This document shows positions 33,728 through 41,960 of a stretch of 64,000 nucleotides of DNA, piece by piece. Made by a program: the position numbers and the translations under genes. The notes below the pieces were generated by a model that saw only the letters and a program-made list of their open reading frames with translations, searched no databases and was not told the DNA's origin. The DNA is taken from NCBI GenBank assembly GCA_900113995.1, contig FORK01000010.1:44809-108808 (forward strand), given 5' to 3'. Position 1 is the first letter of the stretch; each line of letters begins with the position of its first letter. Source of the stretch: Ruminococcaceae bacterium D5 (lineage in GTDB: Bacteria; Bacillota; Clostridia; Oscillospirales; Ruminococcaceae).

Positions 33728-34624
33728 CTATTGGCTGCGCCGGGCCATCCAGTCGGTCAGCTGCATCAGAAAATGTTCTTCCCCGAAGAGAGAGGAGATT
33801 TCCTCCGAGGCTTTCTCAAATAGCGAGAAGGCTCGGCGCTGTGCCTCGTGAAATCCAAGCATGGTGACAAAGGTGTTCTTGTCCGCGCGCTGATCGCTTC
33901 CCACATTTTTCCCCATCAGCTGGGGATCCCCCAATACGTCAAGCAGGTCGTCTGTGATTTGAAACGCCGTCCCGATCCGTTCGGCGTAATGCAGTGCAGC
34001 CTGTGTCTGTTCCTTCCCGGCTTTCCCGGCGATACAGCCGCAGTGAACCGCAGCGCGCAGAAGTGCGCCGGTTTTCATCGCAACCATCTCGGAATGCTCA
34101 GATTTGGTCATTGCGCGCCCGCTGCCCAAAACATCCGCAACCTGACCGCCGAGCATCCCGTATTCGCCGGCAGCACAGGAAAGAACGCGGATCGTTTCGA
34201 TGCAGCGCGCAGGACCCATAAGTTCCACCGAATCCTCCCGAGACAAGATCTCAAAGGCGAGGGTGAGCAGGCCGTCCCCAGCAAGAAGGGCCAGTGCATC
34301 TCCGAACTTTTTGTGATTGGTCGGCTTCCCGCGGCGGAGATCATCGTCGTCCATGCATGGAAGATCGTCGTGGATCAGCGAATATGCATGGATCATTTCA
34401 AGGGCGCATGCAGCGGGCAGCGCTTCTTCGGGCTCTCCGCCGAAAGCGCGGCAGAACTCCAGCGCCAGAATGGCGCGCAGCCTCTTTCCGCCTCCGAGAA
34501 GGCTGTAGCGCATCGCCTCAAAAACATCCTTCTGAATTAGGTAGGGGGATTCCGGTTCGCTGTAGGCCTTGAGCTGCAGCTCGACCATCTGCCGGTCTTC
34601 CCAGAGCCGCTGATTAAAGTCCAT
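33728..34624 (-). CDS. ispA: Polyprenyl (farnesyl/geranylgeranyl) diphosphate synthase
   Basis: A 298-residue trans-prenyltransferase with both Asp-rich motifs: DDLPCMDDDDLRRG (first) and ITDDLLDVLGD (second), plus GGKRLRAILAL near the N-terminus. It makes C15-C20 prenyl diphosphates. The start at 34624, inside the xseB end, gives the family length; the open frame extends further but without support. xseB-ispA overlap by 11 bases. Chain length cannot be fixed from sequence. Confidence 0.94.
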   Translation of the reverse strand: MDFNQRLWEDRQMVELQLKAYSEPESPYLIQKDVFEAMRYSLLGGGKRLRAILALEFCRAFGGEPEEALPAACALEMIHAYSLIHDDLPCMDDDDLRRGKPTNHKKFGDALALLAGDGLLTLAFEILSREDSVELMGPARCIETIRVLSCAAGEYGMLGGQVADVLGSGRAMTKSEHSEMVAMKTGALLRAAVHCGCIAGKAGKEQTQAALHYAERIGTAFQITDDLLDVLGDPQLMGKNVGSDQRADKNTFVTMLGFHEAQRRAFSLFEKASEEISSLFGEEHFLMQLTDWMARRSQ

Positions 34625-34814
34625 CTGTCTCGCCATCCTTCTGAAATCCCAGTGTTTCGAGCTTGAGCTTTGCTTCCCCAAGCTCGCGGCTGCACCGCTC
34701 GATCAGCCCTGCACCCTCAGCATAGAGGGCCAGAGATTCTTCTAATGTGGTACCGCCGTCGCCGAGGCGTTCGGCGATCTCGTCCAGCCTATGCAGCGCT
34801 TGTTCAAAGGTCAT
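34614..34814 (-). CDS. xseB: Exodeoxyribonuclease VII small subunit
   Basis: A 66-residue helical protein, MTFEQALHRLDEIAERLGDG then LEESLALYAEGAGLI, the XseB pattern. Partner of XseA in a nuclease that degrades single-stranded DNA. Overlaps xseA (11 bases) and ispA (11 bases), so all three are translationally coupled. Confidence 0.93.
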   Translation of the reverse strand: MTFEQALHRLDEIAERLGDGGTTLEESLALYAEGAGLIERCSRELGEAKLKLETLGFQKDGETDGL

Positions 34815-36033
34815 GTTTTTCCTCCCCATGAGACAGATCGACGCGCTCCACGCGGACCGCGGCCATCCCGCGGTGCAGGCGCAGGCACAGTTCCTCGCCA
34901 TGTGAAAGCTCATCCGCCGAAAGAATTGGGCGGCCTCCCCGTTCGGCAATCGCATAGCCCCGGGAAAGAATCCCGAGCGGGCTGAGCGATTCCAGCAGTG
35001 CCGCCCGGTGTCCCAGCTGTTCAGAGCGCCGGGGAATCTCCCTTCGCGAAAGATCATACATCGATTCTATCAAATAATCCAACCGTTGTCTATTTTTATT
35101 CAGAAAAAATGCGGGATCATGCAAAGCGGGCATCTGCTGCAACGAGGAAAGCTTCCGCTGCTTTTCTGCCAGCAAGCGGTTCATCCGCTCCCGAAGCAGT
35201 TCTGACCGGCGCTCCAGCGCCTGGAGCAGCACCGTCCGATCCGGAATGGCAAGCTCGGCTGCTGCCGTTGGGGTGGCTGCACGCAGATCGGCGGCGTAAT
35301 CACAGAGCGAAACGTCGGTCTCGTGGCCGACCGCTGAGATGACGGGAATCCCGGAGGACGCCACAGCGCGAACCGCCTCCTCTTCGTTGAAGGCCCAGAG
35401 ATCCTCGGCAGAGCCTCCTCCCCTGCCGACGAGGATGACCTCGCTGCGGCCATCCTGATTGAGCAGGCGGATTGCCTCCGCGATTGAAGCGGAGGCCTCC
35501 CGGCCCTGCACCGCCGCGGGGGCCAGCAGAAGAAGAACCGACGGATTCCTCCTCTGTGCCACGCTGACAATATCGTGAAGGGCAGCCCCGGAGGGGGAGG
35601 TGACAATGCCGATAATGCGTGGGTTCGGCGGAATCGGACGTTTCCTGTCCTCGCTGAAAAGTCCCTGTGCCGCCAGCTTTTCCTTCAGCTGCTCAAATGC
35701 AAGGCCGAGGGCGCCCGCGCCGTCGAGCATCAGCTCGGAAACGGTCATCTGAAAAGCGCCGTCCCGCTCATAGAGAGTGGCGGCACCCCGCGCGATGACG
35801 GCTAAGCCGGGCTTCGGCAGAAAGCGCAGATGCTCCGCGTGGGAGGCAAACATCACCGCGCGCACCGAAGCGTTAGGGTCTTTGAGGGTGAAATAAAGGT
35901 GCCCCGATCGCTGGTTCACCGTCATGCTGCCGATCTCTCCGGCAACATAAAGCTCGGAAAGCCGGCGGTCCGATTCCAGCTGGGAGCGGACATATCGATT
36001 GAGTTGAGAAACTTTGAGAATGGAAACTGCCAT
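34804..36033 (-). CDS. xseA: Exodeoxyribonuclease VII large subunit
   Basis: A 409-residue XseA with an N-terminal OB fold (SILKVSQLNRYVRSQLESD, LYVAGEIGSM, SGHLYFTLKD) and the catalytic domain (GIVTSPSGAALHDI, GRGGGSAEDLWAFNEE, AVGHETDVSLCDYAADLRAATP). The start at 36033 follows AGGAGG; the longer frame adds 39 residues unlike the family. Ten bases after the TsaD-like gene. Confidence 0.95.
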   Translation of the reverse strand: MAVSILKVSQLNRYVRSQLESDRRLSELYVAGEIGSMTVNQRSGHLYFTLKDPNASVRAVMFASHAEHLRFLPKPGLAVIARGAATLYERDGAFQMTVSELMLDGAGALGLAFEQLKEKLAAQGLFSEDRKRPIPPNPRIIGIVTSPSGAALHDIVSVAQRRNPSVLLLLAPAAVQGREASASIAEAIRLLNQDGRSEVILVGRGGGSAEDLWAFNEEEAVRAVASSGIPVISAVGHETDVSLCDYAADLRAATPTAAAELAIPDRTVLLQALERRSELLRERMNRLLAEKQRKLSSLQQMPALHDPAFFLNKNRQRLDYLIESMYDLSRREIPRRSEQLGHRAALLESLSPLGILSRGYAIAERGGRPILSADELSHGEELCLRLHRGMAAVRVERVDLSHGEEKHDL

Positions 36034-36043
36034 CCCCCGCCTC

Positions 36044-36979
36044 CTATTCCGTCGCTTTCCCGGCTCGCAGCGCGGTAAGCAGCGCGATACCGGCCGCATT
36101 GTCGCAGGAATACTCGCGCGGGGCAAAGATCCCGCCGCAGTATTCCTCAACCGCCGGGCGAATCACCGAATTGGACATTACGCCGCCTGCAAAGAGCAAA
36201 GTATCACAGCCGGTCTGTTCCCGCGCTCGGTCAACCATTCCTTTGAGGGCTGCCAAGACCGCATCCAGGCAATAACGTGCGATATCGGCGGGCGCCTCTC
36301 CCCTGCGGAGCATATCGGCGCATTGATTTTCTACACCGGACAGACAGGGCTGCCCTTCATGGAACTTAATCCGCACCCGATAGCGCTGCTGCGACTGCTG
36401 CGCAAGGGCATCAAGAGCGGGCCCCGCGGGGAAACCAAGGCCGAGCAGATGCCCTACCCGATCTACGACCTGCCCCGCATTGAGGTCGCTGCTGCCGGCA
36501 AGGAGCACAAGATCCGGAGCAAGGAGCGACCGTACCCAGACAGACTCGGTTGTGCCGCCAGACAGATGAAACGCAATGAAACTCTTTTCAATCAGGTCGA
36601 GCCGCCCAGCGCCATAGAGGGCCGCGGCAACATGTCCCGCCTGATGGGAAAAACGGTAAAGCGGAACACCCAGTGCCGCCGCCGCGGTCCGGGCCGCCAT
36701 CAATCCGCTGCAAAAACAGGGCATGTAGGAGCCTTCCACATCTCGGGGGCGTTCCGAGACGCCGATCGCGGTAATGGGTCCGCTATCCTCGCGGCGAAGC
36801 GTTTCCATCAGCTCGCCAAGAGCTTTCACATGAGAAAAAACGGCATCACTCTGCCTCAGGCCAACCTGGCCCGGCGGCACGGGCAAAAGCCGTTTTTGCT
36901 GTATGATCTTTCCCGCACGACAGACCGCACAGGAGGTCGTGTAATTGCTGGTATCGATCCCTAGATATCCGCGCATCAT
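36044..36979 (-). CDS. TsaD/Kae1-family paralogue (M22 glycoprotease-like)
   Basis: A 311-residue ASKHA-fold protein of the TsaD/M22 family: GIDTSNYTTSCAV at the N-terminus, metal-site HxxxH (His112, His116 in SHQAGHVAA), AFHLSGGTTE and FAGGVMSNS. It is more divergent than true TsaD, which normally has NHLEGH and is slightly longer (about 340), so it may be a second, specialised copy found in Clostridia. It overlaps nusB by four bases. Whether it works in tRNA t6A synthesis or elsewhere is unresolved. Confidence 0.8.
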   Translation of the reverse strand: MMRGYLGIDTSNYTTSCAVCRAGKIIQQKRLLPVPPGQVGLRQSDAVFSHVKALGELMETLRREDSGPITAIGVSERPRDVEGSYMPCFCSGLMAARTAAAALGVPLYRFSHQAGHVAAALYGAGRLDLIEKSFIAFHLSGGTTESVWVRSLLAPDLVLLAGSSDLNAGQVVDRVGHLLGLGFPAGPALDALAQQSQQRYRVRIKFHEGQPCLSGVENQCADMLRRGEAPADIARYCLDAVLAALKGMVDRAREQTGCDTLLFAGGVMSNSVIRPAVEEYCGGIFAPREYSCDNAAGIALLTALRAGKATE

Positions 36980-37431
36980 TCTGCTTCTTTCACCGCGGCT
37001 TCCTCTTCAGGCTGTGCGGTCTCCTCGTTCTTCTGCAAAGGAGTCTTGCGGACAAAAGTGCCCAATACCCCGTTGATATAGGAGGCATCCTCCTCAGTGG
37101 CATATTTCTTGGCGAGTTCGACCGCCTCGTTGATCGAAACCCGCACCGGGATATCGGGAAAATACAGAAGCTCACAGAAAGAGAGCCGCAGCACCGTAAG
37201 GGTGACCCGCGGCAGGCGTGAGAGCTTCCATCCCGTCAGGAAGCCCTCGATCCCGGCGTCCAGCTCCTCGCAGTGCTCCTCGGTGAGCAGTACAAGGCGG
37301 CGGGCGTAATCGTCCACCTCAAGGGCGCGCCAGGCAATCGCCTGATCGAGCAGCTCCTGCATGGATTCCTTCTGGAAGGATTTTTCAAAAATCAGCTGGA
37401 ACGCCGATTCCCTTGCATCACGTCTTTTCAT
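36976..37431 (-). CDS. nusB: Transcription antitermination factor NusB
   Basis: A 151-residue NusB: RRDARESAFQLIFEKSFQ at the N-terminus, LSRLPRVTLTVLRLSFCELL and NEAVELAKKYATEEDASYINGVLG. An acidic Glu-rich tail of about 20 residues follows the domain. NusB with NusE supports rRNA antitermination. Second gene of the asp23 operon. Confidence 0.94.
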   Translation of the reverse strand: MKRRDARESAFQLIFEKSFQKESMQELLDQAIAWRALEVDDYARRLVLLTEEHCEELDAGIEGFLTGWKLSRLPRVTLTVLRLSFCELLYFPDIPVRVSINEAVELAKKYATEEDASYINGVLGTFVRKTPLQKNEETAQPEEEAAVKEAE

Positions 37432-37504
37432 ATGTCCGCCCTTTCAAAATTCCTTAAAGCAACACAAGGCCGCCGCAGAACTCTCTGCGGCAGCCCAGGT
37501 TCAT

Positions 37505-37879
37505 TCAAACAGCCGCAGCGGCGGCGGAAAAATTGATTCCTTCGATCACCACGTGCACCTTCGAGACGGTGACTCTGGTCATGCTCTGAATCGCGTCCTT
37601 CACGGCACGCTGCACCTTCTCGGAAACAATCGGAATCTTCACCTCGCCGTTGAGAATCAGGTGCAACTCCACCTCGGCAATGTCGTCCCGCAGGGTCACC
37701 GCCACCGATTTCGGAAGCTGGCGTTTGGAAAACATCCCCTTGAGATCGACCGGAGCAGCGGTAAGGCTGTGTACTCCGGCAACCTCGGAAGCCGCGGTTG
37801 CGGCAATGGTGGAGAGCACCTCCCGGGAAATCCGAAGCGTACCGACGGTATCGGCGCGCCTATCGTTCATTTGGTTCAT
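37505..37879 (-). CDS. Asp23/Gls24 family envelope stress protein
   Basis: A 124-residue Asp23/DUF322 protein with GTLRISREVLSTIAATAASEVAGV and a beta-alpha domain ending in VSKVHVVIEGINF. Such proteins form a membrane-associated cytosolic layer linked to envelope stress, and an asp23 gene before nusB is typical in Firmicutes. First gene of the operon, just below the promoter at 38001-38028. Confidence 0.92.
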   Translation of the reverse strand: MNQMNDRRADTVGTLRISREVLSTIAATAASEVAGVHSLTAAPVDLKGMFSKRQLPKSVAVTLRDDIAEVELHLILNGEVKIPIVSEKVQRAVKDAIQSMTRVTVSKVHVVIEGINFSAAAAAV

Positions 37880-38000
37880 CTCTTGATCCCTCCGTTGTCA
37901 ATATGCAGGAAACGCGGCTGCGCAGGCGGACTGTTGCCCTGAGGCTCATGCCCGGAAGGAGCCGCGCTCATCTTTCGATTGGGTACGGAACTCTTTTGTT

Positions 38001-38028
38001 ATTATATCACAGATTTTGCATAAGACAA
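38001..38028 (-). promoter_or_regulatory. Promoter of the asp23-nusB-...-recN operon
   Basis: On the minus strand TTGTCT, a 16-base spacer ending in TGA (extended -10) and TATAAT. It lies in the 194-base gap between spoIIIAH and asp23. Confidence 0.7.
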
Positions 38029-38073
38029 CCGGAATATACAAATTTAATCTTGCAGAAACAGGACGGTAAGAAT

Positions 38074-38628
38074 TCAGTTGACTTCGATAATGGCAATGTT
38101 TTCGTCGGGAACGCTGACCTCTTTGCAGATAATGTCCTTCATTTGGGCGACTTCATTGGTCATCAGTCCGTTGGTCTTGACGATCACATCAACCCGCTCG
38201 GCATCGTAGTAGACCATGCATTCCTGAAAGCCCTTGGACTTGATCAGGTTCTCAATCTTGCCTTCCTTCTCAATCGCTTCGGCCATCGTGGTGGTCTTGA
38301 GTGCGAGTTCGGTGCGCTGCTCGGGGGTGATCGCATCGCTTTCAATCAGATTTTTGAGGGTTTGCACCGCTTCGTCCCGGGTCTTCTGACGGCTGATCTT
38401 CGCTTCGGCAAAAAAAGCTTCGCTGTCGGTGTTGAGATCGACATACTGTGAATCGCCATAGTTTTTGGTCTCACCCTTATCCTCCAGCGCACTGGTGACC
38501 GGGAGCCCGATATCGCTGCCGGAATATACCCAATTGAGGTAGACCGCCAGCGACAGGCAGAGTACCAAGGCGGCCAAAACAATCTGCTTCTTGCCCACGA
38601 TCATGTTCATTTTAATTCTGGTTTTCAT
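38074..38628 (-). CDS. spoIIIAH: Stage III sporulation protein AH
   Basis: A 184-residue protein with one N-terminal membrane helix (KQIVLAALVLCLSLAVYLNW) and an extracytoplasmic domain ending in DIICKEVSVPDENIAIIEVN. SpoIIIAH pairs with forespore SpoIIQ to form the channel/ring across the intermembrane space. GGGAGG lies seven bases before the ATG. Last gene of the spoIIIA operon. Confidence 0.95.
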   Translation of the reverse strand: MKTRIKMNMIVGKKQIVLAALVLCLSLAVYLNWVYSGSDIGLPVTSALEDKGETKNYGDSQYVDLNTDSEAFFAEAKISRQKTRDEAVQTLKNLIESDAITPEQRTELALKTTTMAEAIEKEGKIENLIKSKGFQECMVYYDAERVDVIVKTNGLMTNEVAQMKDIICKEVSVPDENIAIIEVN

Positions 38629-38642
38629 ACAATTGCCTCCCG

Positions 38643-39218
38643 CTATTTATTTGCTGATTGTACGACACACACCTGCAACGAGGTAATCCCCAGTGAGGTC
38701 GTGACAACGTCGATCACCCGCGATGCGACCGGGGCGCTCCCCGCGCCCTCGCAGACCACTACGACCCCCTGAATTCTCGGTGGAAGCTCAGTGAGGACAA
38801 GCGGCCGCCGTCCTCCGGAGGAATCAATCAGCAGATAGCTCTGCTCCTGTTCCTGCTCTTCCTCCAGCCTCTGGGGGGTTCCGCCGGAATAGGTGGTCGT
38901 GCTGTTTTGTGAAAGCTTTTCATCCTTCGCATAGCGGTATTCAACCCCGTGCTCCAGAGTCAGCATTACCGAAACCTTCCCCACCCCCTGCACTCCGGAA
39001 AGAAGCCGTTCGAGCCGTGCCTCGGTTTTCTCCAGATATTCCTGTGAATTCATTGACCCCTCCCCGGCGGCCGGCGTTCCGCTTTGGCCCTGTGAGCCGG
39101 GAAACAGGCTGCCGAGGAGAATCAAAACCATCCCAGCAATCCCGATGGCCACAATCGCCCTGCGCCATCCTTCCCGGCGCAGCAGCTTTTGAAACAATCC
39201 TTTTCCCTGTTCTTCCAT
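38643..39218 (-). CDS. spoIIIAG: Stage III sporulation protein AG
   Basis: A 191-residue protein: basic cytosolic start, one membrane helix (AIVAIGIAGMVLILLGSLF), then a ring-building domain beginning EYLEKTEARLERLLSGVQGVGKVSVMLTLE. SpoIIIAG forms a large multimeric ring in the mother-cell membrane. Directly between AF and AH. Confidence 0.94.
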   Translation of the reverse strand: MEEQGKGLFQKLLRREGWRRAIVAIGIAGMVLILLGSLFPGSQGQSGTPAAGEGSMNSQEYLEKTEARLERLLSGVQGVGKVSVMLTLEHGVEYRYAKDEKLSQNSTTTYSGGTPQRLEEEQEQEQSYLLIDSSGGRRPLVLTELPPRIQGVVVVCEGAGSAPVASRVIDVVTTSLGITSLQVCVVQSANK

Positions 39219-39220
39219 GA

Positions 39221-39688
39221 TTATTGCACCTCCCGGCCGGCGGTTACCAGCACCTCTGTTCCGAGAAGTTCCTCGGCAAGAGCCTGCGCCCGCCCGCTCA
39301 GTTGTCCGTCCTGCACACGCAGCGCGACCGAAACCGCGTCAATCCCGATCTGATCGCCTGCAACGGTAATGTCTATTCGGATTTCCTCGGGGAATATACC
39401 GTTTTCTTCCAATTTTTCAAAAACCGCCTCTTCCAGACGCCGCCCAACCTCCCGCTCCAAAAGAAGTTCCGTATCGAGCTGCGCCGCCGGCGTCGGACCC
39501 GCACCGCTCAGATTCCCCAAGTCAGGCAGGGAGAGCCGCGTCAGCGGTGTGAGCAGACAGAGCAGCAGAAAAAGGCTGACCGCCATTTCCACTTGGCGCT
39601 TCATTCGGCTTGGAGCAATCACCCGGATCAGAACCGAGAGCAAAGAGATGATGCAGATCGTCATGCAGAATGCTTTAAGATCGTTCAT
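39221..39688 (-). CDS. spoIIIAF: Stage III sporulation protein AF
   Basis: A 155-residue protein with two N-terminal membrane helices (FCMTICIISLLSVLIRVI and EMAVSLFLLLCLLTPLTRL) and an extracytoplasmic ring-building domain (ERNEVGRRLEEAVF-like helix, IRIDITVAGDQIGID). The start at 39688 overlaps the AE stop by four bases; the frame extends further upstream without meaning. Two bases before AG. Confidence 0.93.
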   Translation of the reverse strand: MNDLKAFCMTICIISLLSVLIRVIAPSRMKRQVEMAVSLFLLLCLLTPLTRLSLPDLGNLSGAGPTPAAQLDTELLLEREVGRRLEEAVFEKLEENGIFPEEIRIDITVAGDQIGIDAVSVALRVQDGQLSGRAQALAEELLGTEVLVTAGREVQ

Positions 39689-40809
39689 TTGACCCCTCCT
39701 CCGCACAGGAACAGCAGTGTCGCTGTGGAGATTACCGAGACAAGAAGCATGGAGACGAGCAATGCGGTCAATACAGAAAGGACATTGCCGCATCCCGAAA
39801 GAATGTCTTCTACCTCCGAAACGGAAAGCATCTCTCCCACCGTCGCGGCAAATGCCACGACAGCCCTCAAAACGGTAACGGTGATCAAAGCCGGCAGGAA
39901 GGTGCAGACCGCAACCGCCACGCCAAAGCTCCCGACGCTCGCGTGGATGATCCGCACGCTTCCCTGCAGAGCAGCCCACGCATCGGTAACAGCGCTGCCG
40001 ACAACCGGAATAAAGCTGCCCGCCAAAAATTTGACGGTCTTCACCGCAGCGGTATCGGCGGCCGCACCCAGAAAGCTTTGCAGCGACAAAATTCCTGCAA
40101 AGCAGGTCATCATCAGAACCAGCGACCAGTTAACCACTTTTTTGACGCCAGAGGAAAGGCTTCGGATTCCTTTATTTTTTCCCAGACCGCCTGCCAGGGA
40201 AAGCACAAGATAACATTGAAGAAGGGGCAGCAGCGTCGCCGAAGAGAATTGTGCGGAGAATTGGGAGGCGGCAAGTACGATCATCTGATAAGCGCCGGCT
40301 GTCGCAGGGGCGCCTCCGGTCGCCGCAACCATTGCGTAAACAGGAACATAAGCCAGCATGAATTGGGCCGCGCTGCGCAGCGTTGAAGCACAGACGGTGA
40401 TGCAGGAGATCAGCGGATCGAGCAGCACTGCAAAAATCGTGAGATTGGCGATCAGACCAAATGGCAGCGACTCTCCGCCTCCGGATGAAACGACCGAAAG
40501 AAGCGCACAGAGAAGCACCACCGCCAAAATTGAGAAAAGCTGTGCGCGGGCGGACGAGAGGATGCGTCCCATCTGCACGGCAATCCCGTTCCAGAGACTG
40601 GAGGGACTCAGTTTTAAAATCTCCCCAACCGATAAACCGGATAAATCGGCATCGTCTGCAAATTCTTTTGCCTGTAAAGGAATTTCACTGTTCAGATTTT
40701 CGATCCCCAGCTGTGCAGCTAATTCCTCAGAAAGAGGAGCTGCCCGGCAGGGGATTGCCAGCGCCGCACAGAGCAGCGCCACACAGATCCAACGAAAATA
40801 TCGTTTCAC
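39685..40809 (-). CDS. spoIIIAE: Stage III sporulation protein AE
   Basis: A 374-residue polytopic protein with a signal peptide (RYFRWICVALLCAALAIPCRA) and many helices in the second half. GTG start chosen at 40809 because AGGGGG lies seven bases upstream and the signal peptide then begins at once; an open frame continues another 28 codons upstream. Core membrane subunit of the SpoIIIA-SpoIIQ apparatus. Confidence 0.93.
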   Translation of the reverse strand: MKRYFRWICVALLCAALAIPCRAAPLSEELAAQLGIENLNSEIPLQAKEFADDADLSGLSVGEILKLSPSSLWNGIAVQMGRILSSARAQLFSILAVVLLCALLSVVSSGGGESLPFGLIANLTIFAVLLDPLISCITVCASTLRSAAQFMLAYVPVYAMVAATGGAPATAGAYQMIVLAASQFSAQFSSATLLPLLQCYLVLSLAGGLGKNKGIRSLSSGVKKVVNWSLVLMMTCFAGILSLQSFLGAAADTAAVKTVKFLAGSFIPVVGSAVTDAWAALQGSVRIIHASVGSFGVAVAVCTFLPALITVTVLRAVVAFAATVGEMLSVSEVEDILSGCGNVLSVLTALLVSMLLVSVISTATLLFLCGGGVK

Positions 40810-40820
40810 CGTCCGTCCCC

Positions 40821-41216
40821 CTAGATCGAAAAGATGCGCTGCGCCAGCGAAAGAATTTCTGAAAAGAGCGGCAGGCTGAGCGCCGCCAGGCAAACTCTGC
40901 CGCAGAATTCAACCTTAGCGCCGATCGCCGTCTCCCCCGCGTCCTTGCAGGCATCACAGGCAAGCTGGGTACAGACCGCAATCCCAAGCGATTTCAACAG
41001 AATTTCCCCATACTGTGGATCAAGCTCGATGGAGTCCACCAAGGTTTCAATCTGTTCGATGATGGGAGCCATGGTGCCGACCGCCCAGAGCATCAGAGCG
41101 ACTGCACAGAGCAGTGAAAGCAGTACGGCATATTCTTTTTTGATTTCCCGCAGCGTCACCGCCAGCAGCATCGCCACCATGGCGGCGCCTACCGCCACAA
41201 AGATATCCGGATTCAT
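40821..41216 (-). CDS. spoIIIAD: Stage III sporulation protein AD
   Basis: A 131-residue membrane protein with helices VAVGAAMVAMLLAVTLREI, YAVLLSLLCAVALMLWAV and a Cys-containing region (LGIAVCTQLACDACKDAGE) typical of SpoIIIAD. Overlaps AC by four bases. Confidence 0.95.
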   Translation of the reverse strand: MNPDIFVAVGAAMVAMLLAVTLREIKKEYAVLLSLLCAVALMLWAVGTMAPIIEQIETLVDSIELDPQYGEILLKSLGIAVCTQLACDACKDAGETAIGAKVEFCGRVCLAALSLPLFSEILSLAQRIFSI

Positions 41217-41407
41217 AGCTGGAACACCGTTTTAACTGTCTGGAACAGCGTGTTGATCTCATAGATCATCATCATCAGCACCACGATCAGTCCAGCCAGT
41301 GTGGTCATCATCGCCTGTTCCTCGCGCCCCGAGCGGATCAGCACTTGATTGAGCACCGATACGATAATTCCGATGGCGGCGATGCGAAAGATCAGATCAA
41401 CATCCAT
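41213..41407 (-). CDS. spoIIIAC: Stage III sporulation protein AC
   Basis: A 64-residue, two-helix membrane protein (LIFRIAAIGIIVSVLNQVL, MMTTLAGLIVVLMMMIYEI), the standard SpoIIIAC. Homologous to AD; both belong to the membrane base of the SpoIIIA complex. Confidence 0.95.
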   Translation of the reverse strand: MDVDLIFRIAAIGIIVSVLNQVLIRSGREEQAMMTTLAGLIVVLMMMIYEINTLFQTVKTVFQL

Positions 41408-41444
41408 CCCGATTTGTCACTCCTTGTTCATGTCATCGGTCCTG

Positions 41445-41960
41445 TCAGATGAACAGGACCGCCAATGCAAGTCCGCTCAGCACGCCAAGCGTCGTGGAAA
41501 GTCGCGCGCGGGTACCGGCCTGCTCCCTCGCCTGCTCTGCCTGCTGTTCCAGACGCTGCGCCAGAAAGGAAAGCTGGGAAATCTGGGTTTCCAGATCGCT
41601 TTTGCCAAGAATTTCTCCGACTCTGAAAAGCTGGGCGCGGTCCTCGTCGGTAAAAGGTTCGCTTGACTGCACGACCGCCTGGGTCCAGGAGGACGCGGCA
41701 TCCTGTCCTTCGCTGATTCTTCGGCAGGCCTCCGAAAGATAGTCGCATCTTTTCAGAGAGGGGTCCGCCAGCGCCGCACAAAGAAGTTCGGCGGGAGGCG
41801 CCAGAGTAAAGGCAAGCTGTCCTCGCAGGGAAAGCAGCAGCCCGCGTGCCTCCTCAAGCGCCGCACACCGCCGGTGAAAGCCGAATCCCCGGATGGCGCC
41901 TCCCAGAATGCAGCTGCCCGCCAGCAAAAGCAATCCCAGAGGTTTCAATAAGCTCATCAA
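41445..41960 (-). CDS. spoIIIAB: Stage III sporulation protein AB
   Basis: A 171-residue protein with an N-terminal helix (LLKPLGLLLLAGSCILGGAIRGF), a soluble helical middle containing LRGQLAFTLAPPAELLC, and a C-terminal helix (GVLSGLALAVLFI). TTG at 41960 has GGAGG nine bases upstream; the next codon is an ATG at 41957. It overlaps the spoIIIAA 3' end by about 107 bases, which is unusual. Resembles the type II secretion GspF fold. Confidence 0.92.
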   Translation of the reverse strand: MMSLLKPLGLLLLAGSCILGGAIRGFGFHRRCAALEEARGLLLSLRGQLAFTLAPPAELLCAALADPSLKRCDYLSEACRRISEGQDAASSWTQAVVQSSEPFTDEDRAQLFRVGEILGKSDLETQISQLSFLAQRLEQQAEQAREQAGTRARLSTTLGVLSGLALAVLFI

